64,000 nt of DNA from Delphinapterus leucas (lineage: Eukaryota; Chordata; Mammalia; Artiodactyla; Monodontidae). Shown piece by piece: positions 61,501 through 64,000 of this stretch. The translations under genes were made by a program, and so were the position numbers. The notes under the pieces were generated by a model. The model was not told the origin of the DNA, did not search any database, and worked only from the letters and a program-made list of their open reading frames with translations. Where the stretch lies: assembly GCF_002288925.2 (NCBI RefSeq), contig NW_022098021.1:2643974-2707973 (forward strand). Direction: 5' to 3'. Position 1 is the first letter of the stretch, and every line of letters begins with the position of its first letter.

Positions 61501-64000
61501 CGCCCAGGCTCAGTGTCGCTCATCATATAAATTGCTTCTTCCTTAGTGACAGTGCCCATTTTCTTTTCACTTTTATTTTGACATAATTTCAGACTTACAA
61601 AAATGTTGAAAGAATAGGACAAAGAATTCCCACATACCCTGTCCCTAGATTCCCCCAGTATTAACATTTTATCTCATGTCCACATTTGCTTTATCATTTT
61701 TATCTCTTTCTAAGTATGGTGGGTGTACACAGTCGACCCTTGAACAGCTCGGGGGTTAGGGGCACCCACTCTCCGCCCAGTCAAAAATCAACTTGTAACT
61801 TACAGTTGACCCTCTGTATCTGCGGCTTCTCTGTGTTCACGGTTTCTCCGTATCCGTGGTCCTACATCCTCGGAACCAAATACCCGCTGATCGTGTGGCA
61901 CTGTAGTATTTACTGTTGAGGAAAATCTTCCAGTACGTGCACCCACACAGTGCAAATCCATGTTGTTCAAGGGCCAACTGTGTGCTTTACATAGACATGT
62001 ACACAGTTTTTAAATTTCCATTTAAAAATCAGTTGCAGGGAGTTCACTGGTGGCCTAGTGGTTAGGATTCTGGGCTTTCACTGCTGTGGCCTGGGTTCAG
62101 TCCCTAGTTGGCGAACTGAGATCCCACAAGCTGTGCAGTGCAGCCAAAAAAAGAGAAAAATCTGTTGCAGATAAGGTGTCCCTTTACTTCAGCGCTTGTT
62201 TCCTAAGGACAAGAATGTTCTCTTACACAACAGCGTGATTAATGCTAATTTCCTAATTTTGTCTGTATGTTTTACTATATCTATAGTTTTATAAAATCAG
62301 AGTTACATATGTCTGTATATGTAGAGAGAGAAGTCTAGAAGGCTGCTCAGAAATGTGGACAGTGTCTTGCAGCTTATGGAATTAAGGAAGATTCATTTTT
62401 TAATTTCTGATCTAATCGCTCTATTTTTAAAGTTTTTTTCTTCAGTGAATGTGTATTATCTTTGTAACCAAAAGTACATACCGCTTCAGTGAACATAATA
62501 GTTTGCAAAGCTGTGTGCACATAGGTGGTTACTCTTTACGATACATTCCTAGCAGTAAAAAAACAAAAAGCTGTGTGCGTGTGGAGTTAAAGGGTTTAGA
62601 CGTTTATGTTCTGCACTGCATGGCTAGCCCGCTCTGCAGAAACCCTGTGCTCTTTCCGCCCTCGTCAGCCATAGGTGAAAGTCTCATTTCACGTACCGTC
62701 TCCTCATTCCTCTTCATCCTTATTTTCATTGTAGTAAAATAGACATCACCTTAAATTTACCGTTTTAGCCGTTTCTCAGTGTACAGTTGGGGGTCATTAA
62801 GCACGTTCACATCGTTGTGCCACCATCACCACCATCCCCAGAGCTTCTCCACGACCCGAAACTGAAACCCTGGCCCCTTTAAACACTCACCCCCTATTCT
62901 TCCTGCCCTCCAGCCCCTGGGACCCACCATCCTACTCTCTGTCTCCAGGAATCTGACTCTTCCGGGTCCTTCATAGAAGTGGTCCATCATTTTTAAGATA
63001 AGAAAAAAGAGAAAAAATTAAACCTCATAACCCCTTTCCCCCTGAAAGTCACCCAAAGGGGAATAGCTAAATTTTCGAGAGCAGTGTTGAACTGGTATAA
63101 ACAAGCACAGCGCCTCACAGCCCTGCCGGCTTTCCTAGGGCCCGTGCATCTCATCCCATCCCCGTGCTGTGACGGGGCCTGCAGCGTCGGCCGGGAGACT
63201 CCTGCTTGTAGGGTGCACTCCAAGGACATTCTTCAGGACAGGTAAATGGGTGTTTTTAATCTATATAATTTCGTGTTCCCGCGTGCAAATATACAGGCTA
63301 CTCATGTACCAATTTTCATGGGAAACTATGGGACATCACGCTTTTAGTATCATTAATAACATTCTAGACGTTGTAGGAGGTGGGAACTTTGGCAAGAATT
63401 AGGTAAGTGTCTCAGGGTTACTGATAGCCAGTGTAACATTCTTTATTCTTTATATTCCACTAATTTTGTTTTTCTCTTATATTCATGATTTGTGACACTT
63501 CCATCATTTGTAAGTAATTTTTAGCATGTCACATACTCAGAGAATTTTAGAACAGCAATCAAAGGAACTCAATTAAGACCCAGGAAACTGCCTATTTTAG
63601 ACATCGGATTAAGTTTATATTGGTTAGAAGTAGGTATAAAAATTCGGTTTTAAAGTAAACGTAGTAATTTAACTTACTGTATTGAAGCAAGTTTATAACA
63701 AAGGAAGCATGAGAATTCTGACTCAATAACTTGTTGTTTATTTCATCTAGAAAACTGAAAAGCATAGCTGGAATGTTGCTTTGTAGTAGGTTTTTCTCCC
63801 AGTAGAGTACTTACAGCTCTTTGGAACATGTGTCCAGAAACACAGGTCCAGCGGGGGAAGCAGTGCCGACTTTCTTTGGGTCCCTTTCGAGGTCCATCTG
63901 TGGCGAGTTTTCGGACGCCTGGCCTCTGATGCAAAATCCCAGCTGTGGTGACGACATCTCTTCTTGCGATTCTTATCCTGAGCTCCCTGGAGAAGACGTT
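2402..64000 (+). CDS. TNFRSF19: TNFRSF19 (TROY/TAJ) TNF receptor, spliced, 3'-partial
   Basis: Join of 2402-2470, 4872-4982, 18215-18393, 26068-26153, 59079-59243, 59723-59848, 63139-63241 and 63838-64000. Every internal boundary has an AG acceptor and GT donor, phases agree, and the 334-residue product is open throughout. Order: signal peptide (about 1-29), three TNFR cysteine-rich repeats (about 25-149), membrane-proximal stalk, membrane helix (about 170-192), then the cytoplasmic tail up to residue 334. An N-glycosylation sequon (Asn-Cys-Ser) is at residue 105. Known for the family: a type I plasma-membrane receptor that signals through TRAFs to JNK and NF-kB, is a Wnt target, acts in hair follicle and neural progenitors, and can stand in for p75NTR in the Nogo receptor complex. 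Identification rests on residue-by-residue agreement with human TNFRSF19 as I remember it. The C-terminal part with the TRAF-binding region lies mostly outside the window. Confidence 0.97.
2471..4871 (+). other. TNFRSF19: TNFRSF19 intron after coding exon 1 (2.4 kb)
   Basis: Runs from donor gtaagt to acceptor tttatttcag. Apart from the 3' end of an L1 at 3868-4140 I see no recognisable element. The remainder is AT-rich single-copy-looking sequence without open frames of note. Confidence 0.8.
3868..4140 (+). mobile_element. L1 3' end, 5'-truncated, with target-site duplication
   Basis: A typical artiodactyl/cetacean L1 3' terminus: 'gacttgtggttgccaagggg', 'aacaacaaggtcctactata', 'cattgtaaatcaactatact' and an A-rich tail. 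It is flanked by a 16-bp repeat, aaagtttattgttagg at 3852-3867 and the same with one mismatch at 4141-4156. That marks a target-primed insertion of only the last 270 bases. Confidence 0.85.
4872..4982 (+). CDS. TNFRSF19: TNFRSF19 coding exon 2: first cysteine-rich repeat
   Basis: This exon encodes residues 24-60, phase 0 at both ends, with acceptor tttcag and donor gtaact. Six cysteines are present at residues 25, 29, 34, 46, 49 and 52, and all match the human positions. They form the disulphide scaffold of the first TNFR repeat, ending GPGMELSK. About ten of the 37 residues differ from human, so this is the most divergent piece of the ectodomain. The signal-peptide cleavage site should fall near its start. 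Confidence 0.96.
5252..5411 (+). mobile_element. L1 3' end, short, with 12-bp target-site duplication
   Basis: The same L1 3'-end text as at 3868 ('aacaacaaggtcctactgta', 'cattgtaaatcaactatact', then aataaaataaa). It is flanked by perfect 12-bp repeats, tagaatcattaa at 5240-5251 and 5412-5423. Only about 160 bases were inserted. Confidence 0.85.
10215..10228. promoter_or_regulatory. tandem TTCAAAG motif (possible TCF/LEF or HNF4-type site)
   Basis: Two abutting copies of ttcaaag. Each fits the WWCAAAG core bound by TCF/LEF factors, and the junction (caaagttca) also resembles an HNF4-type half-site pair. TNFRSF19 is a reported Wnt/beta-catenin target, so a TCF site is plausible, but single motifs of this length are frequent by chance. 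The surrounding 9.88-10.2 kb is AT-rich and free of recognised repeats. Confidence 0.25.
10880..12130. repeat. unclassified degenerate GC-rich repeat units
   Basis: A phrase meaning roughly 'gggg-rich, (a/g)atcctggctaaa...ccaggattcttgctg' recurs in diverged form near 11115-11155, 11940-11975 and 12068-12110. Each instance is preceded by a G-rich 'gggtgggaggctgag' or 'gtggcttgggaggtcag' type run. This suggests old monomers of one repeat, perhaps an L1 5' region or LTR, but I cannot assign a family. Confidence 0.4.
11653..11690. repeat. (CA)n microsatellite
   Basis: About 19 uninterrupted CA dinucleotides. The length suggests it is polymorphic. Confidence 0.97.
12722..12778. repeat. pyrimidine-rich (TCTC)n tract
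   Basis: Imperfect CT repeat with interspersed TG and TTT. It is the purine-pyrimidine type of low-complexity sequence. Confidence 0.85.
13247..13530 (-). mobile_element. L1 3' end, antisense
   Basis: Reverse complement of the L1 3' terminus ('tgatttacagtgttgtgtta', 'ccttgttgtttatccatcct', 'tctgtgagtctgtttctgag'). An imperfect duplication of 'agagaaagtatatatttt' flanks it (about 13228-13245 and from 13531). Confidence 0.8.
14308..14531 (+). mobile_element. CHR-type SINE (tRNA-Glu-derived), poly(A) tail
   Basis: The head 'ggcttccctggtggcgcagt' carries the tRNA-like promoter boxes, including the B-box-like gggttcgtgcc. The body runs 'cgtgagccatggccgctgag' to 'gagaggcccgcgtaccgc', followed by an A tail. 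An 11-bp duplication (aggtacttggg at 14297-14307 and 14532-14542) proves L1-mediated insertion. This body type is characteristic of cetacean genomes. Confidence 0.93.
14785..14905 (-). repeat. MIR remnant, antisense
   Basis: Reverse-complement MIR core: 'ttatcccatctcacagatga', 'gagtctgagggtcagagagt', 'cttagctggcaagtggc'. Ancient and inactive. Confidence 0.7.
15410..15525 (-). repeat. old L1 remnant, antisense
   Basis: The 'aaatcattacagaagtataa' and 'agataatccctgttaacaat' text resembles the 3' region of old L1ME elements read backwards. Boundaries are approximate. Confidence 0.45.
15851..16190 (-). mobile_element. L1 3' end, antisense
   Basis: Same L1 terminus as at 13247, in reverse ('gatttacaatgtcgtgttag', 'ttgactagagttccctgtgc', 'ctgtgagtctatttctgttt'). 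It contains an AT-rich expansion 'tatatatgtatatatatatg' near 15935-15965. Confidence 0.8.
16600..17410 (+). repeat. MIR split by an L1 insertion
   Basis: MIR sequence begins near 16600 ('ctggctctggaattaaacca') and resumes at 17207 ('aggttcagatcctggttctg'), running to the MIR tail at 17380-17410. The inserted piece is the L1 at 16650-17206. The flanking sequence therefore predates that insertion. Confidence 0.7.
16650..17206 (+). mobile_element. L1 ORF2 end and 3' UTR, inserted into a MIR
   Basis: The start carries the last part of ORF2: the translation includes the pieces [19 protein letters not shown] and [19 protein letters not shown], typical of the L1 ORF2 C-terminus. A 3' UTR and a (TAAA/TAAT)n tail follow. 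It is flanked by 15-bp duplications at 16635-16649 and 17207-17221 (aaacc[a/g]tgtaggttc, one mismatch). It is a 5'-truncated, dead copy. Confidence 0.88.
18215..18393 (+). CDS. TNFRSF19: TNFRSF19 coding exon 3: second and third cysteine-rich repeats
   Basis: This exon encodes residues 61-119 plus two bases of codon 120. The acceptor is ccccgcag and the donor gtatgt. It begins [12 protein letters not shown] and ends with CGDCLPG across the junction. All ten cysteines of the human exon are conserved. The sequon Asn-Cys-Ser at residue 105 is the expected glycosylation site. Only about eight to ten residues differ from human (for example Trp-Pro for Arg-Leu after VRC), so this is the best-conserved ectodomain exon. 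It lies within a locally GC-rich stretch. Confidence 0.97.
19880..21003 (+). mobile_element. L1 ORF2 fragment with 3' end, old
   Basis: Read in pieces, the forward strand encodes L1 ORF2 C-terminal text such as [20 protein letters not shown], then a run of frame breaks. After these come the familiar 'cagccaatgaatggataaac', 'gatattattcagcggtaaaa' and 'gaaagaagccaatcacaaaa' segments. Boundaries are approximate, and the copy is far too broken to be active. Confidence 0.85.
23836..24045 (+). mobile_element. CHR-type SINE, poly(A) tail
   Basis: Same layout as the copy at 14308: the head 'cctccctggtggcacagtgg', the 'gagccatggccgctgg' body and 'gtgagaggcccacgtaccgc', then about 17 A. I do not see an unambiguous target-site duplication. 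Confidence 0.92.
24131..24198 (-). mobile_element. SINE head fragment (68 bp), antisense
   Basis: Reverse complement of only the tRNA-like head of the cetacean SINE ('aaccactgctccaccaggga' end). It is joined directly to antisense L1 at 24199, and the rest of the body is missing. Confidence 0.8.
24199..24520 (-). mobile_element. L1 ORF2 fragment, antisense
   Basis: Matches the antisense L1 ORF2 text: 'ccattgtatgttcttgcctc', 'ttctgttccattgatccata', 'gattactgtagctttgtagt'. Truncated at both ends. Confidence 0.85.
24540..25420 (-). repeat. old L1 (L1ME-like) remnant, antisense
   Basis: Resembles old L1 sequence read backwards, with phrases such as 'gaaattactgggtagaatgt', 'aattgccctcctaaagtgtc', 'aacactttcccaattttcta' and 'aatgaggttaaacattttac'. 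Highly diverged; limits are approximate. Confidence 0.6.
25524..25568. repeat. (TG)n microsatellite
   Basis: About 22 nearly uninterrupted TG units; likely polymorphic. Confidence 0.96.
26068..26153 (+). CDS. TNFRSF19: TNFRSF19 coding exon 4: end of the ectodomain repeats
   Basis: Completes codon 120 (GG|A) and encodes residues 121-148 plus the first base of Cys149. It reads [20 protein letters not shown] and then PPPPYEPH. The donor is gtgagt at 26154, a near-ideal site. With T|GT across the next junction it restores the expected Cys. A GT four bases further on (26158) would break the frame. The PPPPYEP motif is unchanged from human. A SINE sits 247 bp downstream of the donor. Confidence 0.97.
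26401..26612 (-). mobile_element. CHR-type SINE, antisense, 15-bp target-site duplication
   Basis: Reverse complement of the same SINE as at 14308, starting with an interrupted T tract and ending 'ccaccagggaagcccc'. It is flanked by the perfect 15-bp duplication cagactcttatcttt at 26386-26400 and 26613-26627. The antisense orientation close to coding exon 4 places a long pyrimidine tract inside the intron. Confidence 0.95.
27620..27745 (-). repeat. MIR remnant, antisense
   Basis: Shows the pattern 'tttctcaatctcatcagctc', 'ggacactgggtccagagggt' and 'taacttcccattgttggctg', a degraded reverse MIR core. Confidence 0.55.
29155..29865. promoter_or_regulatory. CpG-rich segment inside intron (possible island or decayed repeat)
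   Basis: By eye this is clearly richer in G+C and in CpG than its surroundings, for example near 29300-29330, 29430-29500 and 29660-29790. It holds a CREB/ATF-like tgatgtcacgtcag at 29613-29626. It has no recognisable exon and no splice-linked frame. It could be an internal promoter or enhancer, or a slowly decaying GC-rich repeat. Confidence 0.3.
30107..30129. other. perfect 10-bp inverted repeat with 3-nt loop
   Basis: The arms gaagcaaatc (30107-30116) and gatttgcttc (30120-30129) are exact reverse complements separated by gaa. The element is not part of a recognised repeat. It could fold in RNA or cruciform DNA, or be a chance palindrome. Confidence 0.8.
30728..30952 (+). mobile_element. 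tRNA-derived SINE, (AAAT)n-tail type
   Basis: The head 'acttcgctggtggtctggtg' is followed by 'gatcccgcatgccgcggggc', 'ctagagaggaccgcgcgctg' and 'gacgcagccaaaaataaa', ending in an A-rich tail. An imperfect duplication of aaaaactagRagg flanks it (from 30714 and from about 30950). It has the body of the second SINE type but lacks the 'acaactactgagcc' units. Confidence 0.9.
31035..31175 (+). repeat. MIR remnant
   Basis: The text includes 'ggattcacgtccaggctctg', 'gtcgggcaagccagctcacc' and 'ccttggaaaatggggctaag', a diverged MIR core and tail. Confidence 0.65.
32240..32460 (-). repeat. old L1 remnant, antisense
   Basis: Shows L1ME-type text in reverse ('ttttgtatcctttttccact', 'cacgtactattctaaacatt'). 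The antisense open frame across 32333-32869 runs through this and flanking non-coding sequence. Confidence 0.45.
35215..35538 (+). mobile_element. tRNA-derived SINE, long body with two 'ACTACTGA' units
   Basis: The head 'ggcttcgctggtggcgcagt' is followed by 'gatcccacatgcagcagagc', two 'ccacaactactga' units and a body ending 'gacccaacacagccaaac', then an AAAT-type tail. It is flanked by the perfect 16-bp duplication aaaatagcaagcaggg at 35199-35214 and 35539-35554. Confidence 0.95.
36122..36330. repeat. ancient L1-type remnant
   Basis: Resembles the widespread mammalian repeat with 'ttattgaaatggacttgaca', 'cacagctcagtgggttttga' and 'cacagctgtggtatcatctg'. Family and orientation are uncertain. 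Confidence 0.45.
36730..37070. repeat. ancient mammalian repeat texture
   Basis: Contains phrases common in an old dispersed repeat ('gtggcaccagggaccctgca', 'agataaggtggtcagaagaa', 'gtgcagggccttgggaaacc', 'gagtgacacgatgtgacttc'). I cannot assign the family. Similar texture occurs near 54100-55000 and 58730-58860. Confidence 0.4.
38004..38358 (+). mobile_element. tRNA-derived SINE, expanded body (four 'ACTA' units)
   Basis: The head 'gggacttccctggtggcgca' is followed by four successive variants of 'ccacaactactgagcc', one with intervening 'ctctagagcccgtgag'. The usual end is 'gacccaatgcagccaaaa'. It is flanked by the perfect 13-bp duplication attacttctttca at 37991-38003 and 38359-38371. It is about 350 bp, longer than its relatives because of the internal repeats. 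Confidence 0.95.
39291..39541 (+). mobile_element. tRNA-derived SINE with (TAGA)n and poly(A) in tail
   Basis: The head 'actcccctggtggtccagtg' is followed by a short body with no 'ctactgagcc' expansion, then 'gacccaacgcagccataaat', a (TAGA)n run near 39487-39508 and a terminal A tract. It is flanked by an 18-bp duplication, aagaagaacagaaaccag at 39273-39290, repeated with two mismatches at 39542-39559. Confidence 0.93.
40028..40340 (-). mobile_element. tRNA-derived SINE, antisense, three 'ACTACTGAGCC' units
   Basis: Reverse complement of the long-body SINE. It runs from a T-rich tract and 'ggctgcattggatcttcatt', through three 'cagtagttgtggc' units, to the head 'gcgccaccagggaagtcc'. It is flanked by a 12-bp duplication, tcaacgccttat at 40016-40027 and tcaatgccttat at 40341-40352 (one mismatch). 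Confidence 0.94.
42815..43530 (-). repeat. MIR split by an L1 insertion
   Basis: Antisense MIR core ('gaaactggggttgtcatttg', 'taacacagctagtaaatggc') reaches 42959 and resumes after the L1 at 43495. Confidence 0.7.
42960..43494 (+). mobile_element. L1 ORF2 end and 3' UTR, inserted into a MIR
   Basis: Begins in the ORF2 C-terminal region ('atacaatggaatatttctca') and continues through the 3' UTR ('gggaagcagccacatagcac', 'agcagaaactaacccaacac') to the A-rich tail. It is flanked by the perfect 15-bp duplication aagagtatgtgcagc at 42945-42959 and 43495-43509. An internal A run sits at about 43112-43130. Confidence 0.92.
44050..44250 (+). mobile_element. L1 3' end
   Basis: Starts 'gatgactgtatagcacaggg', then 'actaacacaacattgtaaat' and an A-rich tail. 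A short, dead copy. Confidence 0.8.
45850..46735 (-). mobile_element. L1 ORF2 fragment, antisense (about 0.9 kb)
   Basis: Follows antisense L1 ORF2 continuously: 'catagtggctgcaccaattt', 'tgacaggtgggaagtgatat', 'tatatgttggatattaaccc', 'catgtggttttccaagcacc'. Reading frames are broken. Confidence 0.9.
46870..47560 (-). repeat. L2-like remnant, left part
   Basis: Text such as 'tctttctaaagtgtgagagc' and 'aaaactctccaatcccttcc' matches the reverse of the L2 3' region. It appears to resume at about 49906 ('cttagaacagaattcaaact'), implying that one element was split by later insertions. Confidence 0.5.
47620..47847 (-). mobile_element. L1 ORF2 fragment, antisense
   Basis: Antisense L1 text ('tttgatccattttttgagtt', 'tgcacatggatatccagttt', 'cagcaccgtttattaaagag') ends abruptly at about 47847, where an unidentified segment starts. 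Confidence 0.82.
47848..48927 (-). pseudogene. unidentified segment, possible processed retrocopy
   Basis: About 1.1 kb with no repeat I can name, lying between two antisense L1 pieces. On the - strand an open frame covers about 150 codons (48396-48854, and it stays open a little further 5'). Its composition is protein-like, Ser/Pro/Thr-rich, including [17 protein letters not shown] and [15 protein letters not shown], followed by about 550 bases resembling a 3' UTR. I do not recognise the parent. There is no terminal poly(A) and I see no target-site duplication. It could equally be unique intron sequence with a chance frame. Confidence 0.3.
48928..49905 (-). mobile_element. L1 ORF2 fragment, antisense (about 1 kb)
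   Basis: Continuous antisense L1 text: 'actcttgctgatatattgag', 'atgagatgatcatgtggttt', 'gggatagatcccacttggtc', 'tggtagaattcaccagtgaa'. It lies further 5' in ORF2 than the 47620-47847 piece, consistent with one element interrupted and partly deleted. Confidence 0.88.
49906..50040 (-). repeat. L2-like remnant, right part
   Basis: Carries 'acagaattcaaactcctcac' and 'tctccttccactcttctctt', the reverse of the L2 3' region that the left part (to about 47560) leads into. Confidence 0.5.
50150..50650 (+). mobile_element. L1 3' region, old
   Basis: Shows the ORF2-end/3' UTR phrases 'gttcatagcaacattattca', 'ggcatgttattcagtcataa', 'gaagtgaaagaagccagaca' and 'atatttcaccacaataaaaa'. Confidence 0.8.
51790..51965 (+). 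mobile_element. L1 3' end
   Basis: Ends with 'cattgttacacctgaaattt', 'tctgtacatcaactatacct' and a caataaacaaataaa tail. Confidence 0.75.
52956..53250. repeat. 55-bp direct duplication spaced 240 bp
   Basis: The segment at 52956-53010 ('aaatgaaaaactgtttatag' core) recurs at 53196-53250 with about five mismatches, exactly 240 bp downstream. The sequence between the copies is not alike. No repeat family was recognised. Confidence 0.85.
55840..55930 (+). repeat. MIR remnant
   Basis: Contains 'gctgtgtgaccttgagcaag' and 'tctgggttttctcctctata', the conserved MIR core. Confidence 0.65.
59079..59243 (+). CDS. TNFRSF19: TNFRSF19 coding exon 5: stalk and transmembrane helix
   Basis: Completes Cys149 and encodes residues 150-203 plus one base of Trp204. 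The acceptor is gttttcag and the donor gtgagt. The stalk [18 protein letters not shown] leads into a hydrophobic helix at about 170-192 ([20 protein letters not shown] and VIY), followed by the basic stop-transfer CKRQF. Nearly identical to human. If the donor is not used, the frame ends three codons later (Cys-Glu-Phe-stop, TGA at 59252-59254). Confidence 0.98.
59244..59722 (+). other. TNFRSF19: TNFRSF19 intron after coding exon 5 (479 bp)
   Basis: A short intron with donor gtgagt and acceptor cctccgcag. No repeats are recognised. Its small size makes retention conceivable, and an in-frame stop occurs nine bases after the donor begins. Confidence 0.85.
59723..59848 (+). CDS. TNFRSF19: TNFRSF19 coding exon 6: juxtamembrane cytoplasmic part
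   Basis: Completes Trp204 and encodes residues 205-245 plus one base of Gly246. The donor is gtaagt. It begins [20 protein letters not shown], which matches human almost exactly. It then diverges (RLSGPAP against a different human segment) before ACCQC recovers the match. A cluster of cysteines (CCQC) follows. The exon is GC-rich. Read-through of the donor would add 26 codons before a stop at 59926-59928. Confidence 0.96.
60285..60752. mobile_element. Tigger-like DNA transposon, non-autonomous, both ends present
   Basis: The left end reads caggcaga and the right end tctgcctg, its inverse. The body matches a known mammalian Tigger-type sequence as I recall it: 'gggttcggttccagaccact', 'gcaataaagcgagtcacgtg', 'aattaccaaaatgggacaca', 'ggtggccacaaaccttcact'. 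There is no transposase frame. The element is 468 bp long. The subfamily is uncertain. Confidence 0.75.
61730..61980. mobile_element. Tigger-type (MER8-like) DNA transposon, non-autonomous
   Basis: The left end cagtcgacccttgaaca pairs with the right end tgttcaagggccaactg as 17-bp inverted repeats with two mismatches. An internal 'cagttgaccctctgtatctg' at about 61804 looks like the end of a related element, so this may be two nested or fused copies. Confidence 0.7.
62039..62155 (+). mobile_element. short tRNA-derived SINE (CHR-2/Bov-tA-like)
   Basis: Reads 'agttcactggtggcctagtg', 'ggcctgggttcagtccctag' (box B) and 'atcccacaagctgtgcagtg', ending at a short A tract. It is flanked by a 15-bp duplication, aaaaatcagttgcag at 62024-62038 and 62156-62170 (one mismatch). 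Confidence 0.88.
62725..62990. repeat. ancient L1-type remnant
   Basis: Matches the common mammalian text 'gtaaaatagacatcacctta', 'acatcgttgtgccaccatca', 'tgggacccaccatcctactc'. Ends about 150 bp before coding exon 7. Confidence 0.6.
63139..63241 (+). CDS. TNFRSF19: TNFRSF19 coding exon 7: cytoplasmic tail, divergent
   Basis: Completes Gly246 and encodes residues 247-279 plus two bases of Arg280. The acceptor is tttcctag and the donor gtaaat. The residues run [14 protein letters not shown], then [13 protein letters not shown], then KDILQD. The length equals the human exon (34 residues with the split Arg), and the PV-L-PS-CC-AC frame fits. However, only about half the residues match human, far fewer than in neighbouring exons. 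If the donor is skipped, translation stops at once (AGG TAA). Confidence 0.93.
63242..63837 (+). other. TNFRSF19: TNFRSF19 intron after coding exon 7 (596 bp)
   Basis: No repeats are recognised. Three AG dinucleotides near the end could serve as acceptors. The one at 63836-63837 agrees with human; those at 63801-63802 and 63815-63816 lie upstream. Confidence 0.8.
63838..64000 (+). CDS. TNFRSF19: TNFRSF19 coding exon 8: cytoplasmic tail, cut by window end
   Basis: Completes Arg280 and encodes residues 281-334: [35 protein letters not shown], then [19 protein letters not shown]. It is clearly homologous to the human tail. The human protein continues for about 90 residues, including the TRAF-binding portion, which lies outside the window. 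The acceptor gtgtccag is chosen because it gives the human junction (Arg-Asn), although its pyrimidine tract is poor. Confidence 0.95.

Larger units (their letters stand above)
59849..63138 (+). other. TNFRSF19: TNFRSF19 intron after coding exon 6 (3.3 kb)
   Basis: Holds two Tigger-like DNA transposons (60285-60752 and 61730-61980), a short tRNA-derived SINE (62039-62155) and an old L1-type piece (about 62725-62990). A further L1-like stretch near 61555-61700 ('atttcagacttacaaaaatg') is suspected. Confidence 0.8.

Overview
This is a stretch of mammalian nuclear genome, almost certainly from a cetacean (whale or dolphin). Two things support that. First, a vertebrate exon-intron gene runs through the whole window on the + strand. 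Second, at least nine tRNA-Glu-derived SINEs are present. They share a head that reads like 'cttccctggtggcgcagtgg', and two body types are typical of the CHR family of cetaceans and their relatives. Most are flanked by clean target-site duplications. I cannot name the species.

The one gene I can support is TNFRSF19 (TROY/TAJ), a single-pass TNF-receptor superfamily member. Eight coding exons lie on the + strand: 2402-2470, 4872-4982, 18215-18393, 26068-26153, 59079-59243, 59723-59848, 63139-63241 and 63838-64000. The last one is cut by the window edge. Joined in phase they give 334 residues with no stop or frameshift: signal peptide, cysteine-rich TNFR repeats, one membrane helix and most of the cytoplasmic tail. 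From my memory of the human protein (423 residues), about 90 C-terminal residues lie beyond the window. The promoter and first non-coding exon lie upstream of it.

By region: 1-2367 is the end of the first intron. The coding introns are 2.4, 13.2, 7.7, 32.9, 0.5, 3.3 and 0.6 kb. They carry SINEs, 5'-truncated L1 copies, older L1/L2/MIR remnants, two Tigger-like DNA transposons near the 3' end, microsatellites, and long stretches in which I recognise nothing. No second protein-coding gene, functional RNA gene or CRISPR array was found. Nearly all open frames outside the eight exons are chance frames, or run through SINE or L1 sequence.

I found no new multi-gene system, and none is expected in an intron-rich vertebrate locus. 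The points most worth checking are: three competing acceptors before the last visible exon; retained-intron endings that would give receptors with little or no signalling tail; a rapidly diverging cytoplasmic exon; an unidentified segment of about 1.1 kb inside a nested L2/L1 structure in intron 5; a CpG-rich island-like segment in intron 5; and a tandem module of variable copy number inside the cetacean SINEs.
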